This document shows, piece by piece, positions 23,472 through 34,198 of a DNA stretch of 64,000 nucleotides. This DNA is from Agapanthus africanus (Eukaryota; Streptophyta; Magnoliopsida; Asparagales; Amaryllidaceae), in the NCBI GenBank assembly GCA_030015575.1, contig JASDDO010000024.1, positions 221,422,996-221,486,995 on the forward strand. Reading direction: 5' to 3'. A program made the translations under genes and the position numbers. How positions within the stretch are numbered: position 1 is the first letter of the stretch; each line of letters starts with the position of its first letter. The notes beneath the pieces were generated by a model, which was not told where the DNA came from, ran no database searches, and worked only from the letters and a program-made list of their open reading frames with translations.

Positions 23472-23568
23472 TGTGATCACGTACCTTGCACATGGTCGTA
23501 GCAGTGTCACTTTGAGATCCGTTGGATCTTGCCTCGAGATCCAGGTTATCTAAATCGGCCCCACAATG

Positions 23569-23578
23569 CTATAAATAG
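23569..23578 (+). promoter_or_regulatory. TATA box of antisense mobile-domain gene
   Basis: CTATAAATAG on the plus strand, about 100 bp from the T' polypurine tract and 508 bp before the ATG at 24077. No other use for it on this strand is apparent. Confidence 0.6.
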
Positions 23579-23726
23579 GGGCATAAGCCCTTTGCTGGGG
23601 TTGTGCCTCCTTCTTTTCTCTCTCTTAAACTTTTGAGAATTTTATTCTCTCAGAACGAGAGCTCTCGCAATGAAGCCTTTTCTTCCTTTTTTCTTTGATT
23701 AGATAAGTTGATCTTGTCCCATCAAG

Positions 23727-24071
23727 GTAAATGCACATGCGCACCTGCTCCCTTTTAGAGCGCATCATGAAGCTTTTGCTTCTGTTAAAATAATGTGCAC
23801 CCTTTGGGTTGTGCATCTATTCACCTATTTAAATAGTGCGCACCTTTTGGGTTGCACATCTGTTACTTAGAAAATCTTTGGATTTTTATAGGATGTGTGC
23901 ATCCTTTACTTAGAAAAATCCTTAAATTTGTTATAGGGTTTATGTTCTAAGTCTTGATCCTTTAATAGGTCACTCTTGACCCTATTGAGTCTCTTAACTC
24001 TGAAGTTAAAAGCTCTACTCCCTTAAACTCTGATATTTTACGATGCGGACTAACGCTTCTTGACTTTTCAG
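23727..24071 (+). other. candidate 5'-UTR intron
   Basis: Donor ATCAAG|GTAAATG at 23726/23727 and acceptor TTGACTTTTCAG ending at 24071, five bases before the ATG at 24077. It is AT-rich with no ORF. Prediction only. Confidence 0.4.
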
Positions 24072-24076
24072 ATAAC

Positions 24077-25511
24077 ATGTCTTCCTCTGCAGACTTTCAG
24101 TACGACCGCCCGGCAAACTTGAACCCGCACGAGCCTGTCGACAGAGAAATCTTTCAGATGATCTGGACTCATGACCCTATACAGCAGTCCCTCCATCTCT
24201 GGGTCGGATGGTACAACTAGATAATTCAGGGCTGCGTCAGCTTCAAATGCGAAGAGCCGTCCGATCCGCTTGCATCTATCCGCTACACGGATTCTCCGCC
24301 TATAGCTTTAACAGAAGAGATGAACAATTGGACGGACTATAATCGACTGTATCCTTCTTCAGATGCAGTTAAGAGCAATATGGTCGTAGATCTTTTGGGA
24401 TGCCATATAAGTCAGGAACAGGCACGGCCTTGGGAAATATTCTATCATGTGGGCATAATTCTGCTTTACCTTACTGTTTACGTCATTTGGGCTAGATATA
24501 TCTTATCCGCCGAGAAAGACTTGCTGCGGCAGACTGGACTTTACCAAGCAGTCTATGCATCTTTGTTCGAATATCCCAAGACTTAACCTTGCTGGGTTAG
24601 AGTGTTTTCTGAGCTGTCGAACCCTTTAACGAGTACATTTATGATGTCAGATCGAGAAGTATCCATATCTCTGTTGGAGTTCCAGAAGATCTCCGGACTG
24701 CCTATCATGGGAGAATACTATGAGGATCCAGTGCCCCATAACTAGTTTGTTTTCGCTGTAGGCTGAGCTGAGGCAGATTTAACGGATTTTAATGCTATAA
24801 CTTTCATCCGTTCAGGTCTTCGAAATGCGTTGAGAATATTTAAAGAGCTGGACATGGTCTCTCAACGACAAGGAGTCACCTTCGATGCGTTTATAGCCAG
24901 GTTTATATGTTCGAATGTTTTGAGAGAGGACAGTGGCCACTTTGGTGACCTTAAGAATCTTTTCGGTTTGAATATGGAGGGACTAAGGTATGCTGTTGCA
25001 TCATTGAATTCTTTCTTCCCGGAAAGCCTTCCTATAAACTTGAAGACATTGCTGCTTCAGGGATCAACAGGGAATCATTCTTTATTGCCTTTATAAGACT
25101 TTGGCTAAGTTGGTTTGTAATTCCTACAGATGCTCGATTGATGCCACCTTCCGTCTTTTCTCCGACTTTTCACATTTTTTCTAGCGCCCAAATGGCCATT
25201 GGCATTGCTAGATTATCTTACTTGTACAAGGGACTAGGCGAGTTAGCCATCTCAGATGATCCGGGGATGGAGCAAGTGTTCATTCTACTCCTTTACTTCG
25301 GCTCTTGGATCAATCTGCATGTGCATGGTGCATATAGCGAACACACACGACCCGATTTCATTAACTCTGGTCGCTTCCCGCTGGTAATGAGACTCATCAA
25401 AACCATAGACATAATACTAACAGAGACAACCGCCGCAGATTGTGGCTTCGTCCAGACAGTTTTAGGAAAAAGAAGGGTTTCTTTTTCAAGGATTGGGTAG
25501 TTTTTATTGGA
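24077..25511 (+). pseudogene. plant mobile domain (PMD / aminotransferase-like) gene, antisense to T', truncated
   Basis: From ATG 24077 (MSSSADFQYDRPANLNPHEP) one frame runs to about 25096 with internal stops, including TAG 24218-24220 and the TAA ending at 24586, then shifts (25138-25500) and shifts again (KKKGFFFKDWVVFIG) before copia element G cuts it at 25512. EVSISLLEFQKISGLPIMGEYYEDPVP (24655-24737) matches the start of the plant mobile domain. Later MAIGIARLSYLYKGLGEL and RFPLVMRLI fit the C-terminal half. PMD proteins are known as captured or extra ORFs of plant transposons, including antisense ORFs of Tat-lineage gypsy elements. Function is unknown. Confidence 0.65.
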
Positions 25512-25841
25512 TGTAGGTGCCCTCAAGGAAATTATTATAATTGAAGGATGACCTATGTAAAGAACAATCTTAAGATGATAGTATGCTATCTGGCGTGACT
25601 TTATTTTTCGTATATATATGTTTTACTCAGTATCACGTATTGATAATATATGAGATAAAGCCTATTAGATTTTTCTTGATTATCAGGACTATGATGCAAA
25701 TCATACTAGTGGGGCCTGGTAGTCTATAAGCACATCCTTAAATTCCCTTATTCATAGGAGTATCGAGACAGGGTATCGATATTCCAGTTTAGACTACTGT
25801 ATACGTTTCATGACCCTGTATGGGGCGGTGGCTGATCCCAT
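25512..25841 (+). mobile_element. 5' LTR of G, first part
   Basis: Aligns with the first ~350 bp of the copia LTR at 26039 (GATAGTATGCTATCTGG, CTAGTGGGGCCTGGTAGTC and GTATCGAGACAGGGTATCGATAT). It stops at GATCCCAT where X begins. Confidence 0.8.
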
Positions 25842-26033
25842 TGTAACACCCTAGAATAGGTGTACAATATAATGATAGTATCATTTTATTATTTTTCTTT
25901 AATAAAACTATTTAATTTATTATTTAGAGTTTAATATATATATTTTTTCATGATGGCTATCTAGTTGTTAGATAGAGATAGGTAGGGTTTAGTATTCGAT
26001 TGCTAAATTTATCTTAAATATTTTGCATACAAT

Positions 26034-26038
26034 ATATA
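26034..26038. repeat. left target-site duplication of copia array (ATATA)
   Basis: ATATA immediately before the first LTR. The identical 5 bp follow the last LTR at 42226-42230. The low-complexity context lowers the weight of the match. Confidence 0.7.
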
Positions 26039-28252
26039 TGTTAGTTGTATGTATGCCCTAGAGGCCATTACTGTACATAGGATGTATATTGTAGTGGATG
26101 CTGGGACATATATAGGGAGGACTTTCTTGCTCGACATGATAGTATGCTATCCGGTTGCTCTTTACCTTAACGTGTACACTGATTGTCTCTCTGTTACATG
26201 TTGGTAAAGCCCTTAGGATGTGTACTTGACTACCTGCACTATGATGCGGATCATACTAGTGGGGACATGGTAGTCCATAAATACATCCTTCAAGGTCCCT
26301 AGTCGTGGGTGTATCGAGACGGGGTATCGATATACCAGAGTAGACTAGCGTATACTTTCTCGACCCATACAGATGGGCGATGGATGATCCCATATCCATT
26401 GGTGTTTGACATCAGAGATGATATACGGGTGCTCAGTGGAGACTGGGTACACTGGACGGACTCGCCGAGAACTCCCAGATGGTATTATACCTTACGTCAG
26501 ATGGCAGTTCTCTGGTGACACTGGTACAGAGTAGTCTGTTGACCCGAGATTGTCATAGTGTCTTGTGTGATTCCCACTGTTCTTTGATTTCCACCTTACC
26601 ACGTCCAAGAGGGCGTGCAAAACGGTGGTTTTTAGGTACAGTCCCGAGTCATATGGAGGCAATGAGCGATAGGAGGGGAATCGTCTCACCCGGTATAGGG
26701 AGTTGATGTTGCTCTGTGTTCGATTGGATATAACCGGAAATCCATGGACAGGGTTGTTGAGATTTACTGGTAAGTGTTACCAGTAGTTTCTCGAACTGTT
26801 ATAGACCTCATATCGACACGACTTATCGAGTTATTGGGGTCTGACGTTTACCACCCCTAGACGAGATATGCGACATATCAGACGACGAGATCGGACTGTA
26901 CAGTAAGTGTTACTGGTTGGATTCACAGGAGTGTGAGCGGGCTTGCTCGTCGATCTTCTGATCGCTCAATACCCGAGTGGCCATTACGTTTAGCAGACCG
27001 CTTGCGGCTTGTGGGTGTTTGATATGATCATCACCTGCTGCCGGCGTATTGACGAGTCTTTAGAGTCCTACACAGAGGTTTCCTGGCTCAAGCAAAACGA
27101 AATAGGAGCGCATATGAGATATGTGCGGGACCGAGAATTATACCAGTATGTGATACTGTATTCTATTCTCGCGAATTGTATCATTGGTCGGTTATATGTG
27201 ATATAGCCGGGTTGCCGAATCAAGTGTTGATTCGATACATTGATACACTTGATATTAGTCAGTTATATGCGATATGAACGGATCGTTAAATCAAGTGTTG
27301 ATTTAATAATTTAATGTATAATTATATATTTGATATATTACTTTACATTAACTAGTATTTGTTCACTTAAGATGGATTTTCTCACTTGATGTGCACATTG
27401 TATATATGATATAGTTTTGTGCACTAGTTTGTATCATGTTTGATGATAAATGCAAACTTGGGTTAGTGTGTGATTTAAACCATGGTTAGTTAATGGTTAG
27501 GGTTTCATTTGATTTACTTATTCATTTATTTATTTTGTTTATTTATTTTGGCAAATGAAAATGAAATGGTGGCTTGCTTTGTCTTTTCTTTGAAACTTCA
27601 TGAAGGTTTGAAAGCTTGACCATTTTGTTTCTTTCCTTTAACCCTAACCATTCAACTAAACTCTAGTTAATTCTCTACACTAAACCATGGTTGCAAATAT
27701 GATAAGTATCATTTTATTTTCTATTATTCAATAATACATATCATATTATCTTCTTCTTCTTCTTCTTCAAGAAGAAAGAAGCTTGCTAGCTTCAATAGTG
27801 ATTTGAGAAAAAGAGTGAGAAATCCAATTCTAAAGTGAACCCACTTTCTATTTCTTCATCCTCTACCACTTGCCATGTAGTATAGGGTGTTTTATTCACA
27901 AGTTTCATGACTTGGTGAAGTTGGAGCTTGATCTTGAGTTGCCTCGACGTAGATCATCTTCGGCATCGAAGTCGACGACCTAGCCCGCCCATATCTCCGA
28001 TGAAGCCGACGCTACAGCCCGGGATCCGATGATCGCAACGAGGGGACATCATCACGGAGCTGTGGAGGTGGAGGACCGGATCTACAAAAGTTGTATTTTC
28101 GGTTCACTCTTAGTTAAGTTGTTAACTAGTTACATGTTTCGCCTTATCCTTTAGTCAACGATCCGTATTAGGGTTTGTAGGCACCGGAATTTTTTGAAAT
28201 TGGCATAATTGATGCCTTGTGAGACCTCACTAGTGTGCCTAGGAATCCTACA
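26039..28252 (+). mobile_element. Ty1/copia LTR C (first LTR of tandem array)
   Basis: 2214 bp, TGTTAGTTGTATG... to ...GAATCCTACA, followed after one base by the Met-tRNA primer site. Nearly identical to LTR D: I count about 1-2 differences per 60 bases in the stretches compared. It contains a (TTC)6 tract near 27751 and no real ORF. Confidence 0.92.
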
Positions 28253-28253
28253 G

Positions 28254-28266
28254 TGGTATCAGAGCC
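28254..28266 (+). other. primer-binding site, initiator tRNA-Met
   Basis: TGGTATCAGAGCC, complementary to the 3' end of plant initiator tRNA-Met, the standard copia primer. Confidence 0.92.
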
Positions 28267-28452
28267 TAGCTAGAGCCTTAGGCGATGAGTAGACGAAGTT
28301 AGAAACCCGATCGAACCCGAAACCCTAATCCCAATTTGCTCTCTGTACAATTTTTAAAACAGTGAGATTTTCTATATTAAAAATATGCAGAAAATTAAGC
28401 AGGGTCTTATATAAATTACTGTGAAATACGGAGGCCTAATTCGATTAAATCA

Positions 28453-28506
28453 CCGCGGAACCGCGGCACGAGCCTGGCATGTGCGGCGGTTCCGCGGCCG
28501 TACGGT
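28453..28506. repeat. GC-rich foldback module in copia leader
   Basis: CCGCGGAACCGCGG (28453-28466), a 16-base spacer, then GCGGCGGTTCCGCGG (28483-28497) and CCGTACGG. The same arms and the GGCCGTACGG word occur in the LTR of the unrelated gypsy element 1. Copy B has it at 36617-36669 with two changes. Confidence 0.85.
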
Positions 28507-30373
28507 CTCCTCTTGCATTGAATTTTGCACAGTAATTCCTATTTTGTGGTGCTGAGTTTTCTGGGAATTTTTAATTTGCACTCAAGAGTTGAGTTTTCTG
28601 GGATGTTTTGGGGCTTCGATGATTTGATCGGAAATTTTGACTTTGTCTATGTGTTTTTCCGGATAATTTTAGACAATGTTGAAAAGTTTGATCGGATATA
28701 AATACCCACTTTTTCCCCTGTCGGGAAATTTCCAAGTGTTGGATTTTTCCGTGGTTTAATAACGTTCTAAGTTTTGCAAGTAACGCAATGGTCCCTCTAG
28801 AAGACAACAAACCTTAACTCGATTATGTGACCGTCTTGAACTGCCCTTTGAACCTTCGGGTTTGGGGCAGTACGGCGTGCCACATGTGAGGCATTGGCTT
28901 GACCCTTCTACGGCTGGACAGTCGCTACTGTGGCATGAAATGGATGTTTTTAGACTTATTTCATGTGTTGAGCTGTTTCGGGAAAACTTGGGTGTTTGAC
29001 AGTTCGATCGGAAAGTTTAACATTTTCTATTTATCTCGAATGGGATACAATACTTGGAATCCACAAGTAGTTATGGGATAACTGATATGAATGTTATAAA
29101 CACAGCACTTTAGTCTCACTTGATCGGTTGCCACGGAATTTTGATGTGATTAAAAGTCCGTCGCAATCACGTAGCGTATGCGGATACTCGCCGGGTAAAC
29201 TTAATAGACAGCCTCACCCCATAGCCCCGACCAAGTGACTGTAGGAGAACCCCGTCGCCGAAAGTATCCGTCCGGGTGCTCGCGGTAGCGGTGTTCCGCC
29301 TTGGTGCACTTCGTCGACGGCATCGGGGGTGCGGCTGCCTACTAAAGTTTGCGACGAGCATTCGATCAGGATGTCGGGAATCTTGTTGAATTGCACGACT
29401 TGATATTGAAAAGTGTTTTCGATAATGAGACTAAAATGCTGGGTTTATAATTTTTAGGCATGCGATGTCTAAGGAATTCATTTGATTAGGCATGCGATGT
29501 CTAAAGAGGTTCCGAATTCCAACTGTTGTAGTTTTACACTTTCTTTTCTGTGACCGTAAGTGTAATATGTGATATCGCCGGTTTCGTTGCTATATGTCAA
29601 CGATAATTGGGATGCACATATTTACTTACGTTGATGACATGTGATGTTATGTGTTGCTGGATATGTTATATTGGATCGTCGTGTTTGAATAGCCGGGTTT
29701 TTTTTATGTGAGATGAGTGTTTTTCATTTTCATTCATGTAAAAACTTGTATGTAATATTCTTTTATTGGGGCACTTCCAGGTTGCGGAAGTTGTCACCGT
29801 TGTTGTATATTATTTACTTTTCCGCACTAGGATAGACCCAAGGAGGAGGACACAAGTAACCGGGTTCTGGAGTCCAGTGGGAGACCAACTCGAGGAGTCG
29901 AGTCCGGGTCTCCTAACTCTAGAATTGGTAGGGTTGCTTGCCGCTCTCGTAGGGGTCTAGGGGTGTGGGTTTGGCTATTCATCGCGACCGTGGAATCCGT
30001 GTTTTATATTGGCTCGTATTGAAAACACGGACGTCCTAGTATATCCAATATTTCATATGATTCTTCTGTTGCGATATCTGTGATGTGATCATTTGATATG
30101 TTCTGTGATAAATACTATATATAGTATTTATGATATATTATATAGACGTTACTTATGTTTTACACCCGCGCTAGCCCTACCCCGCTCTGCCGTTAGTTAC
30201 CTAACCTAACGGTGCACGAGGGGACGTCGAGGCGAATGCGGATGGCATAAGTGTACGTCGTATTTATCTGTGATGATTAGGTACTTAAATGACAGGACTT
30301 CATTAATGTGATTAATGAAAGAAAAGAAACCTAAGATGTTGTGGAATCGAATTTTCAAAAACAGGTAGCTACA

Positions 30374-30628
30374 GTTCTTGCTTTGCATCGCCGTGTTCCT
30401 TGTAGAACATCCTGCACCTTATTCGATAAGGAAAGGACCGAGATCCCTTCACCGGGAGTGACTCCTTTAGCAATAACTGGCAGATGCTACAACCCTCGGT
30501 TTGTCTTTTGATTGCTCCTATAGTTCTTGCTTTGCACGGTGATATATATGATATATCCCGCACCTCATTCGACGAGAAAAGGACCGACGATCCCTTCACC
30601 GGGAGTGACTCTTTTAGCAAAACTAGAA
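30374..30628 (+). repeat. 149-bp-period duplication in copia leader
   Basis: 30374-30480 and 30523-30628 share GTTCTTGCTTTGCA, CATTCGA, GGAAAGGACCGA and CCCTTCACCGGGAGTGACTC. The same duplication is recognisable in copy B and in the old element G (about 47125-47240 and 47265-47365). Confidence 0.75.
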
Positions 30629-30766
30629 AAGCCTCAAAAACACTCCATTTCAAAATTCATTCGATTCTACAACGATATCAAGTTCATTACGCAATAGGTT
30701 TTCATAAAAACCTGTCGTAGCCCTCCGTCATTTCAGATAAGTTGTATATAGTATTCGTGCTGCATT

Positions 30767-30957
30767 TGTTGGCTTTCGTCAAGGTACAGTGTGCGGTAGC
30801 TATATGCTGCTTATCTGCAGCATACGATGCGATTGGATTAGGGTAGTCGTGCGGCTTTGTTGGCTTTCGTCAAGAGTCATGCGGGTGGGTTTAATTCAAT
30901 CAGGAAATGACGGGTTGAACTTGACTAGCGGGCTATGGTTTGTTGGCTTTCGTCAAG
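30767..30957 (+). repeat. threefold TGTTGGCTTTCGTCAAG repeat
   Basis: The 17-mer occurs three times at intervals of about 85-90 bp in the leader. Copy B keeps it (one copy with TATT for TGTT), and G has three decayed copies (TTTTAGTCAAG, TTTAATCAAG, TTTAGTCAAG) at matching places. Confidence 0.75.
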
Positions 30958-31559
30958 GACATAGCACGTTAGGGGCAAAATATTATCGGGAATTTCAAGT
31001 GTTGAAATTTGCAATGAGATTGCATACCTTCTATGAGATAGTTGGATCCCGATACCCACTGCGGGTAAGAGTTACTCCTGGGAGAGTTTTACACATTACG
31101 ATTAGCCGATCAAGTAGGTGTCTAGAAAGGTGTCAACGGGGTTATGCCTCTGGGAAAACGAGGTTTACATTAATTAGGTTCATGCGAAAGCACGGGGGAC
31201 CTCCCTCAAAGTACCGACACTGGCCTGGCTGAAAGATTGGCGAACTTGTAGCGTGTAATTAATCCCGGCTAGTCTTTCCTTTTAGGTTTTGACGGAAGAT
31301 TTGATAAAAACAGTGGGAGCCATCCTGATTAGATAAAATAATAACCAATCTATTCTTGCAAGAGCGCATGCTGAGTGTTTTCTTCTCTCTCTCTCCAGGT
31401 AGCGACCATATCACGCCTTAATCAAGATAATAATACGGATAATTGACCTAACCCGCTTGTTATACTGAGCTGGGGAACGTTGGTCCCGCTCCAACTTATA
31501 AGTGTTAAAAGACAGAGCAGGAAATTGGGGAATACCAGATTTCCCATGCCGCCCAAACG

Positions 31560-34187
31560 AGAAAAGTGCATATGATGCATCATCTTCGGGTGTGTTCTTT
31601 ACACAGAACTGTTTCTCAATATTCTTTACGTCCTAGGTATGTGATACCAGATCAGGATCCCAGATATGTAATCTGTTACATAGGGCTACAGAAAGGTAGA
31701 GAACTGAGAACGGGTGATAAGTTTCATGAGGCAGAAAACGGTGCTGTTGCAGCCAAGTCTGTTGGTCACTGTCACCCTGTATTACAAATACATTGATTCT
31801 GAACGAATGTTATTAGATACCGAACCTGATATACAAAATCATATCAGTCTTTTTTTTGGTAAAGAAATGATAAAATTTTGTATTGTTGGATAATGTTTTG
31901 AACATTTCCTATATCAAAAGTTGATCGGTTCAGGCACGTTATCTAAAAGCATTGATGTTCTAAATCAAACTACAGTTCTTAGTATATGGAACATACACAA
32001 GAGGAAGAGTTCAGAAATAAACGAATCCTTCTTGAGGCATTGTAGACTAGGTCAGACCAATGTGACCCGACTAGCTAAAGTTACATTTAGATGCATATTT
32101 AAATCAGTTTGAATTTACATCTTATGATACTTGCCAGTCATGTCACAAAGATAAAATGACCATAGCTCTGTTTACTGGAAACAGAGAAAGAGTTAGTGAA
32201 CTCTTGGGATTGATACATGTTGATGTATGTAAGCTCCCCTGTCTACACGTGCCAAGACCGGTTCTTTGTACTTCATTACAATCTCTGATGATCTCTTTAG
32301 ATTCAGACATATGTTCCTGTTGAAACACAAGTCCGAACCTTTTGAGATATTCACAGAATATAAGATAGAAGTAGAGAACCAAAATACGGGTATAAGTATT
32401 ATGTCCTATGATGAGATCAGGGAGGAGAATACTTGTGCATGGAATTCCTGGACTATTCTAAAGGAGAATGAGATTCTCTCTCAGCATTACTCCTCCGTAT
32501 ACACCATAGCACGATGGTATATCGGGGCGGAGCAATAGCACCCTATGTGATATGGTGTGCTCTATGATGAGTACTACTGAGTTTCCTATTTTGGGATTTA
32601 TGCACTTGAGAAGCTGCATACCTATTGAATAGGGTTCCAATCAAATCAGTTGCCTACCGCTTCATATGTGATATGGAAAGCGAAGAGCCCATATCTTAAG
32701 TTAGTTAAGATTTGGGGTTGTCCAGCCTATGTCTAAAAGAAAAATCTGGACAAGCTCGAGGCAAGGTCAGTTATGTAGAACTGGAATGGTTCTAGCTATA
32801 CAAACTGCAGCTGATGATTTGGTAGAACCAAAGAATTCAATAGTTTCCAACGAACCTCAGCCTCTCCGCCGATCTAGTAGGGTTCCTCACCCACCTGAGA
32901 GATACTTCGGTTTCTCTATGACAGTGGGAGCGAGAAATGCATCATGAGATGATGACCCAACTAGTTTCGAGCTGGCCATCAAGAGTGGGACTCTGTAAGA
33001 ATGGCTGGATGTTTAGCGATCTGAGATGGAATCCTTATACACCAACAAAGTATGGACTTTGGTTGCTATATCTGAAGGGTTAAATCCCCATCAGGAGAAA
33101 GTATACCTTGAGAAGATTACTTGGTGTAGATGGAAAGGTTGAGACTTTCAAAGCTAGACTTGTTAAAGGTTTGCATCATTGACCAGGTATGGATTATGTT
33201 GAAACCTTTTCTAAAGATCTATGCTTAAGTCCATCCAGATCCTACTTGCCATGGCTACATACCATGACTACGATATCTGGCGGTTGGGTGCCATGACTGC
33301 TTTTCTAAATGATGTTTTAGAAGAGTGCGTCTATAAGTACACAGCCAGAGGGCCTCGTAGACAGTGGGAGCAGCGAAAACGTGTGCAAGCTGTTTTATGT
33401 GATAAAGCAGGCATCGCGGAGTTGGAACGTCTGTTTTGATGTGTTAGTCAAAAAGTTTGACATCATCAAAATGGTAGATGAACCTTGTATATACAAAAAG
33501 GTAGTAGGGAGTATGGTAGTGATCCTCGTAGAGTACGTGGATGACACACTTTTGATAGGGAAGGAGTTTCCTATGCTACGCTCGATCAATCTCCGCTTAT
33601 CACAATGATTCTCCATATAGGATCAAAGTGATACCTACTAAATCCTGGGTTTTGGATCTATGAGATAGATCTAATTGGATATTAGGATACTCACTACATG
33701 TAGTGAGATGGTATCAATTGATCCTGGGAGAATCACTGGAAAGGTTCCAGGGTGATAAGGATGACTGAATGTCAGTCACAGGCATTGTCTTTACCCTCAG
33801 TAAAGGGACGGTATGTTGGAAGAGTTCCAAGCTAGATACCGTGGCATACTACATGATAAAGGCTGGATACATCGCTACTTAAGATGCTACCAAAGAGCCA
33901 GTCTGAGTGTATATTAGTTCATGAGATGAACTTCGTTCCTCCCATTGTGTGACAATAGAGTTGTGGCTTATGCCAGGAATGTCCGTCCCATCAGTGATCC
34001 AGACATATTCTAAGGCGGTATCACCTGATCATGGAGATGGTTGATCTTCAGGCTGATCGAGGTTAGGAGAGCAGACTCAGAGGACAACACGGCGGATCCA
34101 CTCACGAAGGCCTAATCCCAGAGAGAGACTATTATGGGATGGTTGAGTATGAGATACTACAACCACTGCTACAGATGGCCCTAGTGC
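31560..34187 (+). pseudogene. decayed Ty1/copia pol (protease to RNase H)
   Basis: Fragments in shifting frames: ELRTGDKFHEAENGA (protease end), SIWNIHKRKSSEINESFLRHCRLGQTNVTRLAK (pre-integrase), LIHVDV ... FYFITISDDLFRFRHMFLLKHKSEPFE (integrase core), LRRSSRVPHPPERYFGF, MLKSIQILLAMATYHDYDIW ... TAFLN (RT), KQASRSWNVCFDVLVKKF, VEYVDDTLLIGKEFPM (catalytic YVDD intact), then VTGIVFTLSKGTVCWKSSKLDTVA and DNTADPLTKA (RNase H). Many stops and shifts. It could not support its own transposition. Confidence 0.88.
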
Positions 34188-34198
34188 AAGTGGGAGAT
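34188..34198 (+). other. polypurine tract of copia array
   Basis: AAGTGGGAGAT directly before LTR D (TGTTAG). Confidence 0.8.

Larger units (their letters stand above)
28253..34198 (+). mobile_element. internal region A of the copia array
   Basis: 5946 bp. The first ~3 kb (28267-31250) is a non-coding leader with internal repeats and a GC-rich module at 28453-28506. Decayed protease-integrase-RT-RNase H follows, then a PPT at 34188-34198. No gag is recognisable. Short ORFs conserved between this copy and copy B (for example 30789-31232) follow from the recent duplication and show no coding signature. Confidence 0.85.

Noticed and set aside
26309..26706. ORFs inside the copia LTRs (also near 34465-34892 and 40447-40728)
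   Set aside because: They lie within U3/R of LTRs, overlap each other in different frames and show no domain; copies differ in length.
29167..29396. Overlapping minus-strand ORFs in a GC-richer part of the copia leader
   Set aside because: No motif, overlapping frames, and opposite to the direction of the element.
30789..31232. 147-codon ORF present in both copia copies (30789 and 38956)
   Set aside because: Conservation follows from the recent duplication. The region is the repeat-containing leader and the older relative G does not keep the frame.
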